Assembly (NCBI GenBank): GCA_942159475.1
Contig: OW804096.1
Coordinates: 130,190,941-130,254,940 of the forward strand
Direction of reading: 5' to 3'
Length of the DNA stretch: 64,000 nucleotides
Source: Sthenelais limicola
Taxonomy: Eukaryota > Annelida > Polychaeta > Phyllodocida > Sigalionidae
Shown here: positions 48,901 through 60,900 of the stretch, piece by piece
Layout of the letters: the number at the start of each line of letters is the position of its first letter
How positions within the stretch are numbered: position 1 is the stretch's first letter
The notes under the pieces: generated by a model
Seen by the model: the letters and a program-made list of their open reading frames with translations, nothing else
Told to the model about the DNA's origin: nothing
Database searches by the model: none
Program-made: the position numbers and the translations under genes

Positions 48901-51175
48901 GTACCCCCTTACATATGGGTAAGAGATGTTTTGAATGGAATTGAATTAATGATGAATATATCCCGCTAATAATAGGTATTATATCACCGCAGAAAGAGGT
49001 TGTAATAATTATGAATCTCTTGTTTTATCTCATAATACTGAGAATTAATACTTTCAGTTGTATACATCATTTTCAGTCAAAGGCTTCCAATACTGATGTA
49101 AATATTGATATATATAATTATAGTCTACTAACTACTTTGCGGAATTACAGTATCGATATCATTGCATTTTACATTTATGTGTTCAGATATTTCAATGGCA
49201 GAACTATTTTATTTATGTCTTGATATGATTTTAATTCTCTTTTTAATTATAAATACCAGTATTTTAGCCTTCTAGAATATAGAATTATTTTACTATCTGT
49301 CAGGTGTGTTTCAAAGGGGAATGTTTCATGGCTAGGTGTGATATGTGGAGGTTTATATTAATGTAATGTGCTGTCTAATATTTGGAATGCGAAATACGTC
49401 TATGTACCAACACTTTACGGGTTGGATGGGTTGTATGTACAGCTAGGGTTGGGATGTAGGCCTACACCATGTTTAAGGCCCTTGTCCACTGAGGTGATTC
49501 TCATCCGTGCGCCACAGAAGGCCATGAATCGCATGATAACCGCATGCTGATACAATTAGATGCATGCTTCTGTATAAAATCGGCTCAGCGGACAAGGGGC
49601 TTTAGTTAAAACACATTGCACATTAGTTTAATAATGGAACACTTAATTGAAAAAAAAGCTGTGTTCAGCTCTCGTGGTTCATGGTACGTGTATATCTGGT
49701 GTTTTCGATGATCACCTATTGATCCGTTTGGGGTGTCTGGGGCGGGGCGGTGGTATTCTCCAACATTAGGATATTTTCAATCCTATCTGGCTTCTGGGAA
49801 AGTCATTATTAATACCAGGAATACATTGGTTGAGGATGGAAATCTCACCTTTGTCATTTTCTACTTTGTCAAGTAGTCCAACGGAGCGGAGGTGGGAAGG
49901 AGTAGCAACGGAAAGAGCCATGACATCTCCAATGGCCTCATGAAAGCCTTAATTTATCAATAAAAATCGGTTGATTTAACATATTTTTTCAGGTACAAGT
50001 GGGTAGAACGAGAACTGTCAGTGTGCCATGTGAATATCACAATCATTTTGAATAGTTTATTTGTAAATTGCTTCATTTAAAAATCAGTTATTAAGAAATA
50101 GACTTGAATTTTTCCATCAATCGGCAATATCGATAACAATATGACTATTATATGAAATATATTATGAGTATGATGAAACATTGATACATTGTATATAGAT
50201 AGTATTGTAGCTTAGGTTTTTATATATTTGACTAAACATAATTATTTGCTTTTTTATTAGGTTTTTCAAAGTGTGAATGGCATATATTCAAGATATTTTA
50301 CTCCTTTTTTACGGCTGTTTCCATTAGAGTGCTATCATCAAAATTGGTTTAAATTATTATATAATTTGTCCTTCTTGTTATATTAAGTTAATTGTTAGAG
50401 CGAAGCAAGTGTTGTTATAGCTGGTAACGCTACCCATTGTGTGCCAGATATGATTTATTAGGTAAGCCAATTGAAGTTATACATTTTTATTAGTGATTCA
50501 ACGCGAGTACAATACGATATGACATTAATGATTCATGTTGGCATTAGTTGGATTAATAAACTGTAGCCACTTCAGCGCCAAACAAGTGAGATATCCCCAT
50601 CGCCAGCTGTAGAGCTTAGTATTCATTATTCTAGACAGGATTCTTGTTCTACCTGGGTTTGCAGCTTGTCTGTAGACTACAGGCTTGTCTTTGTACTGAA
50701 GGTAATATTGTATTTGACCCATCCGATTTTGAGTCGTTTTCAACCATTGTGTGTTCACTTTAGCGCATTGTTTTATCCTGATAACCAAAGATATTTATTC
50801 ATTACATGGTCATTATCAAAACTAGATTATTAATTAACAAAAAATGTAAACTCAAGTATTTCTCACAAGATCTATTCGTGTTTTTATTTAATTTTAAAGC
50901 ACCTATGCGAACATGAGATATAAAATAAAATATGAGATATAAAATAAAATAATCAAACGCAGTGAGTCATGTAAGTGGCATATATTCTAAGCCACAGGTT
51001 ACCTGAAATCCTTTCCATTAAGGAAATCCCAAGCAGACGATTCACAGTTCACTTCCCTCCTGTCTTTTGGTTTCTCAAACATTGAGTCTAACCAAAATCT
51101 GCTTGGCACCGATTCCATGCCAAGTGAAGTGATGAATTCTTCAGCTAGTGTTGCCATGCTTGTTACAGTATGGCC
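45922..51175 (-). CDS. ACE module D: C-terminal half of an M2 peptidase domain with a destroyed zinc site (pseudoenzyme domain)
   Basis: Seven exons corresponding to exons 7-13 of the other modules: 51003-51175, 50653-50777, 49849-49947, 48548-48692, 47570-47671, 47297-47419, 45922-46109. Lengths (173, 125, 99, 145, 102, 123, 188) equal those of modules B and C, and every splice site and frame is intact. The zinc-site exon reads [10 protein letters not shown] where active modules have THHEMGHIQ: both zinc His and the catalytic Glu are replaced (Asn, Arg, Gln). The substrate-binding segment CHASAWD is CESSAWD. By contrast [13 protein letters not shown] and YIRYFVS are kept. No exons 1-6 are found between 51175 and module E's stop exon at 51956. 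Its last exon ends with a phase-1 donor (GTTAGT) leading to module C. Without N-terminal exons it may be a fragment, or its 5' exons may be missing. Catalysis by this half is not expected. Confidence 0.85.
46956..47060. repeat. 25-bp perfect direct repeat, 80 bp apart
   Basis: The same 25-bp segment (core ACATATTTTAGGTATTTTCA) occurs at 46956-46980 and 47036-47060 in the module D intron between its last two exons. Between them is an AT-rich stretch of TATATA type. Confidence 0.7.
47660..48283. repeat. tandem duplication (unit about 310 bp) that copies a splice acceptor
   Basis: 47660-47969 and 47970-48283 are nearly identical. The unit begins inside exon 11 of module D (GAAGTTTGCATCT on the plus strand) and runs into the upstream intron, so the acceptor and the first ~12 exon nucleotides exist twice. 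The real exon has the copy at 47661-47673. The upstream copy at 47969-47980 is followed by intron sequence. Confidence 0.85.
49474..49604. mobile_element. 131-bp MITE-like element
   Basis: Inverted ends TAAGGCCCTTGTCCACTGAG (49474-49493) and CTCAGCGGACAAGGGGCTTTA read in reverse (49584-49604), about 18 of 20 matching. No coding capacity. Located in the module D intron between exons 9 and 10. Confidence 0.65.
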
Positions 51176-51955
51176 CTAGGCAATCCAAACAAAAACATTA
51201 AGTCTGAAGCACAACTGAGCTGGATGCTTCCTTGCAATTAATGTTTCTCTAGTCTCAAACCAGACGTAGATCTCATCAGAATATGGTAAATGAAAACAAG
51301 ACAGAAACGTGGGTAATTGTACAATTTTATTTCTCTTCTATGTAAATAATGCATAGGTATGGTACAAAGTAGTGATAATAATCCTCGATGACAATATCCC
51401 TGGTTGAGGTTTGTTCCATAGAACATAAAATGACCCTGAGAAGTTATGGCAAATCTTACAAATAGAGGTTCTGAGGTCAAAATTATATTCGCTCGATACC
51501 TTAAATCAAAAACAAATTAAATCGGAAATACTTGTGGTTTGATAATACTTCACGTCTTCTATCATGGGGTATGAATATCTAAAGATAATATTAGATACGG
51601 AATGACATTTTAATTAACCCGTGTGTAATCTCTATTTGATTTAAGCACCATTCCGATTTCAACAATGATATGGCTCCTCTTTAACTTTTGATATATGTCA
51701 TATATATTTGGGCGCTGTATATTCCCTCAATATCGATATATCCTTGATGTCAAAGTGGATATTTATATCCCGATGAAATTATGTCAAACATCACTCATCT
51801 CTCGCACAGTTCAATTGAAAATATACTATTCTGTTTCGAGTGCACGGCACTGTCATAATAATATCCTTGTATTTTGCAATATATTGCAGCATGTGTACAC
51901 TCCTTCTGTTAAGTTTTGTTTTTATATTCAAAATTAGGCTTTACAAAGGATACGC
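51176..51955. other. gap between module D and module E; no gene or exon seen
   Basis: About 780 bp where exons 1-6 of module D would be expected. None of the conserved blocks (NMWAQTW, AYVRRKL, W.GWR) is recognisable on the minus strand. It should contain the 3' untranslated region of the module E gene. Confidence 0.55.
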
Positions 51956-54900
51956 TCATAAGTACTGCATCTTATTGAAAATCCAGACACCAAATACGAA
52001 GGCAATCAATGTTGTGATAGTGGGTTTAGGTGAAAATGCAGAATTGTAGATAATACTGCCTTCGGGACATTTCTCTTCCCATGTAACGTCATATCCCTTA
52101 TTTTGTACTTTCAACCAATCGTGTAATTTCTGGAAATATTGGAGAAGTGGTTGGGCCGACAGGGTCCTTGTGCCTGTTACTTTTTCAAGAGCCTCTGGCC
52201 ATTTCTTCGACGATCCCATTTTTAACATATTTCTGAAGAAAACAAAATTGAAATAAAATTTATATAACTCTACGATGCAACAAGTATTAAACAATATGAT
52301 ATCACGCGAGCTCATTTTCAGACGCTCCAAATATAATTTTCTCTTTTAATTAATGACACTTGTTGAGATTATACAAGCATAACCCATTATGAAAACGATT
52401 AGTGGATTAAACAAAATGTGTATAACATGTAAAGGCTACCTTACCCTAATTTTGTGCCAGCGGCAGTGGAATTGTAAATATCGCATCGATGGAGCGGCCC
52501 GGTTTGACCTGCTGTGTCGCACAGTGCCTTGTGCAATTGGAATTGCAGTATATATGACACAAAATACCTATGAAAATATAAACATTGCACATTCACATTC
52601 AGTCATCTGATACCCTGAAAAAGCAACCAGGAATGATCTTTTGTAAACAATTGGTCTATATACATATGCTCTATTATGTACTAATAAAGGCTTTAAAATA
52701 ATTAAGTAAGTGGATTTTAAAATGGTATTAAACTATTTGATGGTCATCTCGAAGTCTCAATAGCCACATCAAAATATTTAACCTAGTCATGAACGATCAA
52801 TATGTTTACACTACCTCGGTAATTATACACACTACTTCTATAAGGGTACGGTAGGCTATCTGGGGGAACACATTTGTGGCAGATGCAAGACATTTAGTTT
52901 CATGTGGCATGCATCTTAATAGTTCAGCTTCTTCCAAAATGCTTTGAACTAAAATGTTGAGTCCTTCCTACTCTGTGTCTATTGCCTCTTGGGAATGTGT
53001 TTCAGAGTCATAATTTACCTGATGTAAGGTGTGTTTCCAGGAATATGGTATTTGGATCCGGGATCAAAGTCGGCTTCTGACCTCTTTACTGGAGGCGACA
53101 TCCCCTGGAGCTTACATCTGGAAGGAGAAATAGAAGGATCTTGAAAAAAGTTAAAATTACTCCAGTACATTAGCAAGCCATATTTACTGAAGAGTTATAC
53201 CTACTAAAATTTCGGTTCAAATTTCGTAAAATATTATCCTGTATGATACTAAGAGTAGGCGTGCAATAATTATTTTTGATAACGACCGTTACATCACACA
53301 TGACTGTTGCACTGGGTTTAAATGGTCTAGTTGTAGATGGAAATGCATTAGGGTTTATTGAGGTTAACCCGGGTTTTGGATTTGATAATTAAATGGCCTG
53401 GTACTGTAAAAGTTTTGCGGATTAACAAGTTAAAAAGTGCTGATTGTACAAAAGGTGCTCATGAAATATTTTCATCTATTGTTCATACATAACTCTCTCA
53501 TGCTCCGTACAATATCATTAGGGGGTAAAGGTTACTGTTTCACTTCTTTTTCTGTGTAAGATAATGTCTGTATTTTTAACCCTGTTCTTCAGAATCATCC
53601 ACTTTTTAATGCAGGCTTATGAAAAATGTGAGCTCACCTTAGCTTCCACCACTCATTGTTGTATGAATCCATATTGGTGTCTTTTCTGAAGACAGACCAT
53701 CTCCACTGGTCAATTAGATAGCCGAACGGGAGGAAAGCTATCTTTGATAAAGCTTGGGACATCAGAAAGTTAGTGTCCGCCTCTAAAATTAGATACTCCA
53801 ATCGTTAATAAGAAAGCACACGTTCCGTTCTCGAAATCGAATTAATCAAGTATGCGATATATGGTAAAACCCACGTCGGGAGCAGGAATCGTGGAATCGT
53901 GTAGAAAGGTAAATGGGACAAAGCTAATTCTACTCACCGTCATCAATTTCTATTTCTTCGAGAAGCTTTACTTTGACAAGGTGTTCTGGTGTAGCCACTG
54001 AGAGAGACATTACATCTCCGACAGCTTCATGGAAACCTAGCAGATATATAACAAACAAATTATTGCATTCCTTCGGGAAATACACAGACGGATAACCGAT
54101 TCCCTTGTTTACTACTTTATAATATGAAAGGAGATTTAGTTTTTTTAATCCGTGGCCATATTTTACTCGACTCCTTTCGATAGATCAGTGTTGTTCCTGT
54201 AGGCTATATAATATACCACGTAACACAAGTATAATGATATTTCTTTTATAAAAACCTTTCTTTTTAGACTCTCACTCGACGTACTTCCATACATTCCTCC
54301 TGCTTTCCGACCATGCAAATAAAGTGTTACCAGTATGCAAGCGAGAGGTCAAAATAGAGAACAAAACAAACACTCAAACACAATAGTAAAAACATTATCA
54401 AAGTGTCATAAAGTTTGGAAATTGTGTCGTGATATACCTAGCTTATACCGTATTCAACTTATTGGATGGGGATCTTCTTGGATGGGGATTTTGGTCTATC
54501 ACCGTCGTACATTAATATGAAACTTGCTGATATATATTGATTAATATTGAAACGATGTGCATACATTGTATGAGCACGTGCTTCTAAGGCCATGTGGTAG
54601 CAATTGTTCTTTTGCCTAAGTATTATTAGTATTACTGTCACAATCGCTTCGATTATAATGGTTAAAAAAAAGGAATAATTCAGATCAATCAGATATTGAA
54701 TAGATCTAGAGCTGAGTATATGGCTCAGACATAGGTCTGATATAAGGTGTAGCAATTCACCATTGTATGACTATATTATAATTTTTTTAGAATACATGTG
54801 TAGATTAACTATTGACATAATGTAACTTGACATAATTGCTGTACTCCTCTATATATTATTTTTATTTATAAATGCAATATGGATAAGGATTAGCTGACAC

Positions 54901-57900
54901 ACGCAACCAACATTGTAATGCTTTCACTGAATAAATACATCTTTAACTAAACTTACATCCAATCGATGAAAACAGGCTGTTCCTTATAAATACAAAGCAA
55001 TGCGATCATCTTTCTGAGAGTGCCGACACTACATATATACTATTACATTTTTACAAGGTTGGGGACGACATTCCACTTATTACATTCATAATCCTTATTG
55101 CTATCATGCGATTGTGCAACGAAGGTGTTAACAAACCTTGACAAGTCTATAAAGTCTATAGTACTAATGATAGGGTTAATTAGGGTATATAGAGTGCAGT
55201 TTCCTAAATAAAAGTCATTTCTCGAATTCGTGGTGGTGCCGATGGCACTATAGTCGGACGAACCGTGAAGGAGAACTATACAACCCCATGAGGGGACCTG
55301 TTCGCCCAGTATAAACAAAATCAATACAGAACCCCAAAGCAAACAGGATTGCCAAGTAGGCCATGGTGTATGAGGGTTCCCATACATTACGTAGGATGGC
55401 GTATATGGTTGGCTGGGCGTGGAGCCAAATATGGCATTTTAATTATTTTACGGCCAAATGTAAGAGCGTAATTACGTCTTAAAGGGAGCCTCCTCGTTCA
55501 GTCATGACCAAACGGCAAAGTAATTGTTATTATATCTTGTTGCAAGATTAGGGATTTATGAAGGAATCATAGGCATAATTATATGGTTCCTCTGTCTATA
55601 CATCGTATTTTTCCTGAAAGTATCAAAGTCAGTGGAGCTCGAGGTATATTGTGGCATATGAGTCTCCCACATAATCCGATGGCTGGAATATTAACAAAAC
55701 AATAATGCATTGCACAAATGTCTTGTGCGGCACACACTATCTAGGTTCCTTGCCATGCATCTTTATAGAAACTTTCTCTCCAAATTGATTCTATAGAAAC
55801 TGATCTGAATGGTCAACTCTCTGAAGGTGATTTTGTAATTGGGACCTGTATTGTATACATGCAATTTGCCTGGAGAGCATGTCGACAAAGTAGAATTGTT
55901 AACTGTGACCTTTCGGACGGCGTTTTTTTGGGGGAATAAAAACAAAATAACAAACGACTATCCGGGATTAACTTATTCTTTTCCCTCGGAACACAAATTC
56001 ACAGGTTCAGGATACAAGCTTATTGGCACAACACAATATTCATAAGAGGCCAGCATTCTCATTAAACATGACGAATGCGCATATTCATCTTCATTCAAAC
56101 TGTTGTCCTCATTCAGGTTTTCTCATAATGTAAACAAACTTTTTTATTACTTATTTGGCCAATAACGGTTGGACAAAAGGACACTCCTGGGGTTTCCAAA
56201 AAAGTAATGCATTTATATGCTAATCAATGTATTGGACCAATTGACCACGAGCACAATGAAAACACAATGGTTCTGACAGATGCAGATTCTCGGGAGTGTA
56301 TTGTGGGCATGAATATAGTGACCAACTTTGGCAGAAGCAACTTCGTGGACATTTAAAGAAGGAGTCAGGCGTATATATTCACTAACGCTTTGCCCAATGA
56401 CCGATGGTCATGGCATATATATTATGGAGTGTAAAACAAACCAATGGCATGTTTTTGGCACATGAATACTAAGGTATGTATATTTGCAGTGAAAACGAAG
56501 GACATGATGGCCCATGCTTTCTCCTCCTAACCCCAAAAGGTCAAGGTTTTCGTGAAGAGAACACATTGAGATTTGAATTTAGATATAGGCATTGCATTAA
56601 AAACAGGAAAATTCAAATTCAGAGTTACATCCATATAATATTCCAAGCAGTAGAAGAAAGATCATCAAACGTTCTGGAATAGATAGAACCAGGTTCTTCT
56701 CAATCCGAGGAATAGGATGTAACAGTAGACTTGTAACTTCTTGTCAAAGCTTAATTTTGCCTTTGGTTTCACTTTTTCATTTCACCTACCTGGATTTGCC
56801 CCATCGCGATAGATGGTGGGCTGCTGCTTGTATTGCAGGAAATACTGCACATGCCCCATTTCATGATGAGTTACTTGGAAGTCCTCTGTGGTGATTTCCG
56901 TGCATTGTTTGATCCTGTGTTGAGTTAGTGCGTGATACGATGCATAAAATTATTCAATCGGTTATGTGGCAAAGGAGAAACAAGAATCATCCACCATTAG
57001 GGAAGAAGGGAACGAGATAAAAAGCAGGAGATGGCTTTATTCTTAAGCTAAGGTGGTGTGTGTGGAGGCATATATGAACCCTTAGACCGTAAAAATATCT
57101 GCATTTACTTAATGTCAGATTGCAAAACTTGTTTCCATTAAAATTTGTGATTTAAAAATGGAAATAAATATACCTATAGTACTTAAATAACTATAGGCTC
57201 AGTATTTTATGCAATCGTTTTGGTACCCTATCAATTATTGCCATTCTATACGAACTTATGAAAATCAATAGTCCAGATCCATAATTTTGAAAAAAGATTA
57301 CATTGGTCGTAAACGCAGATATTTTGTTATTATATTAGCGCTCTTACAAAGAGTCTGCATGCATCACCCCATCCAACTCTATTTTCCTTTACCTGGGTTA
57401 GCTCCGCGCCTGTACTTTACAGGCTGGTGTTTGTATTGTAAATAATATTGGATATGTCCCATTTCGTGGTGAGTGGTCACTAGATATTCCATTGTGATGT
57501 CAGTACATTGCTTTATCCTGTTAATAATTTTGTGAAAGGCATTTAATTTTTATGTCTTTAATTCTCTAATCGTACCTTTTGTATTATTAGCTGGTGAAAG
57601 TTCCAGAGGAAGAAGTCAGAGTAGGGGTATGTACTTTTATATATGCTTTGCTTCTAGTTATTAGTTACATGAATAATGGCCAATATTTAAGGCATGTTTT
57701 GGTACGTTTTTATGTTATTCGTGAGAGATACCAAAGTGTTAAAGAATTAGCTCATATATTTTGAAATAGATAATTTTTAGGCCTACCTGAAATCTTTTTG
57801 GTTGTAGAAATCCCAGGCTGACGCGTGGCATACTACCTCTCGACCGTCTTTAGGTTTGGTGATCATGGATTTGTTCCAGAATAATTCAGGCATTGGATCA

Positions 57901-60900
57901 AGGCCCAATGATGTGAAAAACTCCTCCGAGAGCTCGAACATCTTCTTTGCATCATAATTCTGTGGAATGTAAAGTTAACGTTTACATATACTTAGGTTAT
58001 GAGTTTACCTTGTGCCTTAAGCGTTAATAGAATCCGAACCAGGCTAAAAGTACAAATTTAAATTAGCCTTCTGCGGAAGCAAGAACCAAATATAATACTT
58101 TTGAGTTCATTTAAATCCATGGAGAGGTTTGAGAACATTTGAATCCCCACTAAGCACATAATATTTAACAAAAGCAATAGTTCTTGAAGATAAAAATGGA
58201 TGTTTTCCGGGTTTCATCTAGTTTATGGCCTAATTCTCTAATTTCAATAAGTCTGGAGGTTAAGTCTAGTCTCAGTAAACGAATTCATTTTAGTTAGTGC
58301 TGACACTGAGGACGTGACATTGCATGAAATACAAGTCATTTCAAAATCATTTGTATAATTTATTTGCTGAAAGCAGAGAGGTTTTAGCGCATACCTCCTG
58401 GAACAGAAGTGTAAGTCTGGCCCAATTTCCCCAAATTATTTCAACCAAATTTAACCACGGAGATAAATGTTAAAGGTAAATGCCAGCGTCGTCAGCACTG
58501 CTGCAGGCGGGAATACAAGGAACTAAAGCATGACAAATAAAAGTAACAATATTTTGTTCAAACTTCGTCTTGGTTGGGTGAATACAAAAATAAAAACAAA
58601 ACAGGATGTTATCATATTATCTTATATTTTAGGGACAACTGAAGTTTACTACCATTTAAATGAAGTACCACCTTCAGTACAATGGTGCCGCAACAGGTTT
58701 TTTTATTAAATAAAAACAGACATGTAGTACAGAAATAACCCTAGTAACTATTACAATCTTGATAGAAGCCTTTGAAACGTCCGATATAGGCCCAAATCTA
58801 GTTTCATCTATGGCGCCATTTTAGGGCATATTACCCACAATCCTCCTTGATTTTGACGTCATCAAGGCCAATGCTCCTGCACCAGCCAATGCAGTGCGAG
58901 TGGGTTGTGGGCGTGGTTTGGTTGGGGTTTGAATCTTGTTTTCCTCACTTCAGATCCCTAATAAGCATATCTTTTTGCTAATAGTGAGTGGCACATGTTA
59001 TAACTGGATTATCATTGTAAATATGCCAGTACGAGGAGTAGAATGACCACGGGGCTCCTGCCATGCTGCCACGGCTAGCAGGGTCTCAGCCTCGGCAGGC
59101 AGGGTTCTATCACGAGTGACGTCATGACTCCTCCGAAGATTTAACATCATAATCCAAGATTGTAAGCCCTCCAGGACTCTAATTATTCACCATATTTATG
59201 TTTGAACATAGCTGACATTGATTTTACCTCAAGAATTAGGGATAGAGCTATCATTGTTCTGAAGGCGGTGGTACTTTCTTTTAACTATTCACAGATTTTA
59301 GACAGAAGAATGCGATTTGTTTCTTGTAAATGTGTCCAAACATAGCTGACATACTCTTTTATCCTCACAAATTAAAAAACAAGGTTAAACATACTTGAAA
59401 AAATATTATTCAGCTCTGAAGATGACACATGCACCCGTTTCTTAACCCATCATGAGTTCAGCTTAATAACTTTCTTTAGTTCAATGAGCCCCTGTTTTTT
59501 TGTTGGGGGTGGGGGTGGGGGTAAAATAATATTTTAGCTATGTATATGCAGATTTTTAAAGGAAATCGCATAATTCAACCATCTGAAATTCTGTGGGGGA
59601 ATGTCCTTGGCCTTTTGAGAAATTTAATGAAATCCCCGACCCCCCAGGGCAAGAAATTCCTGTCAATCCCCGACCCCCCAGGTCAAGAAATTCCTGTCAA
59701 TCCCCGACTCCCCAGGGGCACATTTTTTCAGACAAACTGTTATTGCAAAAATATAAGGGCCATTCTAAGAAAAGCCATGCAAATGGTGTTTTTGGTTGAC
59801 ATAGCTCTGTAGAGCTGGAGAAAATATATTTTTGAATTTTCATTAATCAGATGTGAATTCTAAACATCATGACATACAGTTTTGTATATCTCTTAGGGTC
59901 AGGTCAATGGTCATTTGAGGGGTAAGTACACTCTGTTTGAGATCTACTTGGAGTGACTCGCTATAAGGTTACTATTGGGTCACTTTGATGTTTACTCTAA
60001 GTGGGTCCCAAACATAGTGTATGGGGACCATCCCTAAAATAGTATGTCCGTAGGTCCGTTTTCAACATTTGCAGCTGTAAAAAGATACAAATATTTAATA
60101 CAAATTATTGAAATCCATCATAAATCAATAGAATGTATACTTAAATCATGAAAAAAAGGAACAATTTCTGTCTTGATATTTAAATTCTCACTGAACTAAT
60201 ATGTAATAGTCAGCCCTAGGTATACCATGTATATGCCTAGACATTGTCTTCTCAATCTTATAATTATTATAAAGGTTGTTTAGGCAAATATATACTCATA
60301 TGATAGTAGAACTACTCTAGTTGTGAAGGAAACCAGAAAAAATTATCAATCTACCACCATGTTCTGCTTATCAATGAATAGTAAAGAGACATACACTGTA
60401 GTCAACTTTTCATCCCTCCATCGCCCCTAACCCTAACCCCCTCAACAACCCCCTCCCATGTGCCCTCCCCACCCCCACCCCTGCAGACCCCATATCCTAA
60501 CCCCTACCCTAACCCTACCCCCAACACTAAAGGATCTTGATATTTCTAGTATAGTGGAATTAGAGTACCCCATAATGTTCAGCAAGGCATGTTCAGGCTT
60601 TACACTGTTGAAACACTATATACGGGGTGCAAATTCCCTGTCACGGTTCAAAGGTGACACTCTTTGTGTATATATTGGAGGAGGTTTGTTACTTCAGATC
60701 TAAGCCTAGCCAAGCCCATGCCCGCTGAAAACCACCAAAACTCTCTTTGGAACCAGGGTATAAAGTGGGCACTGGCACACATTCCCCCACCCATCCAGTT
60801 GATATTGCTGTAAACTAAGAGATATCTCTGCCAGGCTGTTGGGATATGACGTAACAGGGCAACGCCTGCTACTATCCCTCACATCCTGGTGAGAGTCTGT

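Larger units (their letters stand above)
25177..51175 (-). other. predicted single gene model: tandem multi-domain ACE (modules D-C-B-A)
   Basis: Reading right to left, four M2-peptidase modules follow one another with no stop codon, start or signal-peptide exon between them. The last exon of D, C and B each ends one nucleotide into a codon at a good donor (45922, 40519, 31406), and the first exon of C, B and A begins with the two nucleotides needed to complete it. D-C and B-A gaps are 286 and 114 bp, too small for a promoter plus leader exon. Only A has a stop. Joined frame from 51175 to 25177: 6432 nt, 2143 aa. The C-B link spans a 4.5 kb intron and is less certain. Mammalian somatic ACE has two tandem domains; here at least three are complete. 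The 5' end (promoter, signal peptide) is not found. Confidence 0.75.

Noticed and set aside
45922..51175. Module D as a processed pseudogene
   Set aside because: It retains all introns at conserved positions, intact splice sites and an intact frame; the defects are specific catalytic substitutions and a missing N-terminal half.
59040..59110. GC-rich stretch inspected as a possible tRNA
   Set aside because: No cloverleaf arms or conserved B-box pattern could be made out.
59632..59718. Short regular repeat that could suggest a CRISPR-like array
   Set aside because: Copies are contiguous with no spacers, and the context is a eukaryotic intron; it is a minisatellite.
60424..60525. Interstitial telomere
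   Set aside because: The CCCTAA units are few and interrupted; simple C-rich repeat is the safer call.
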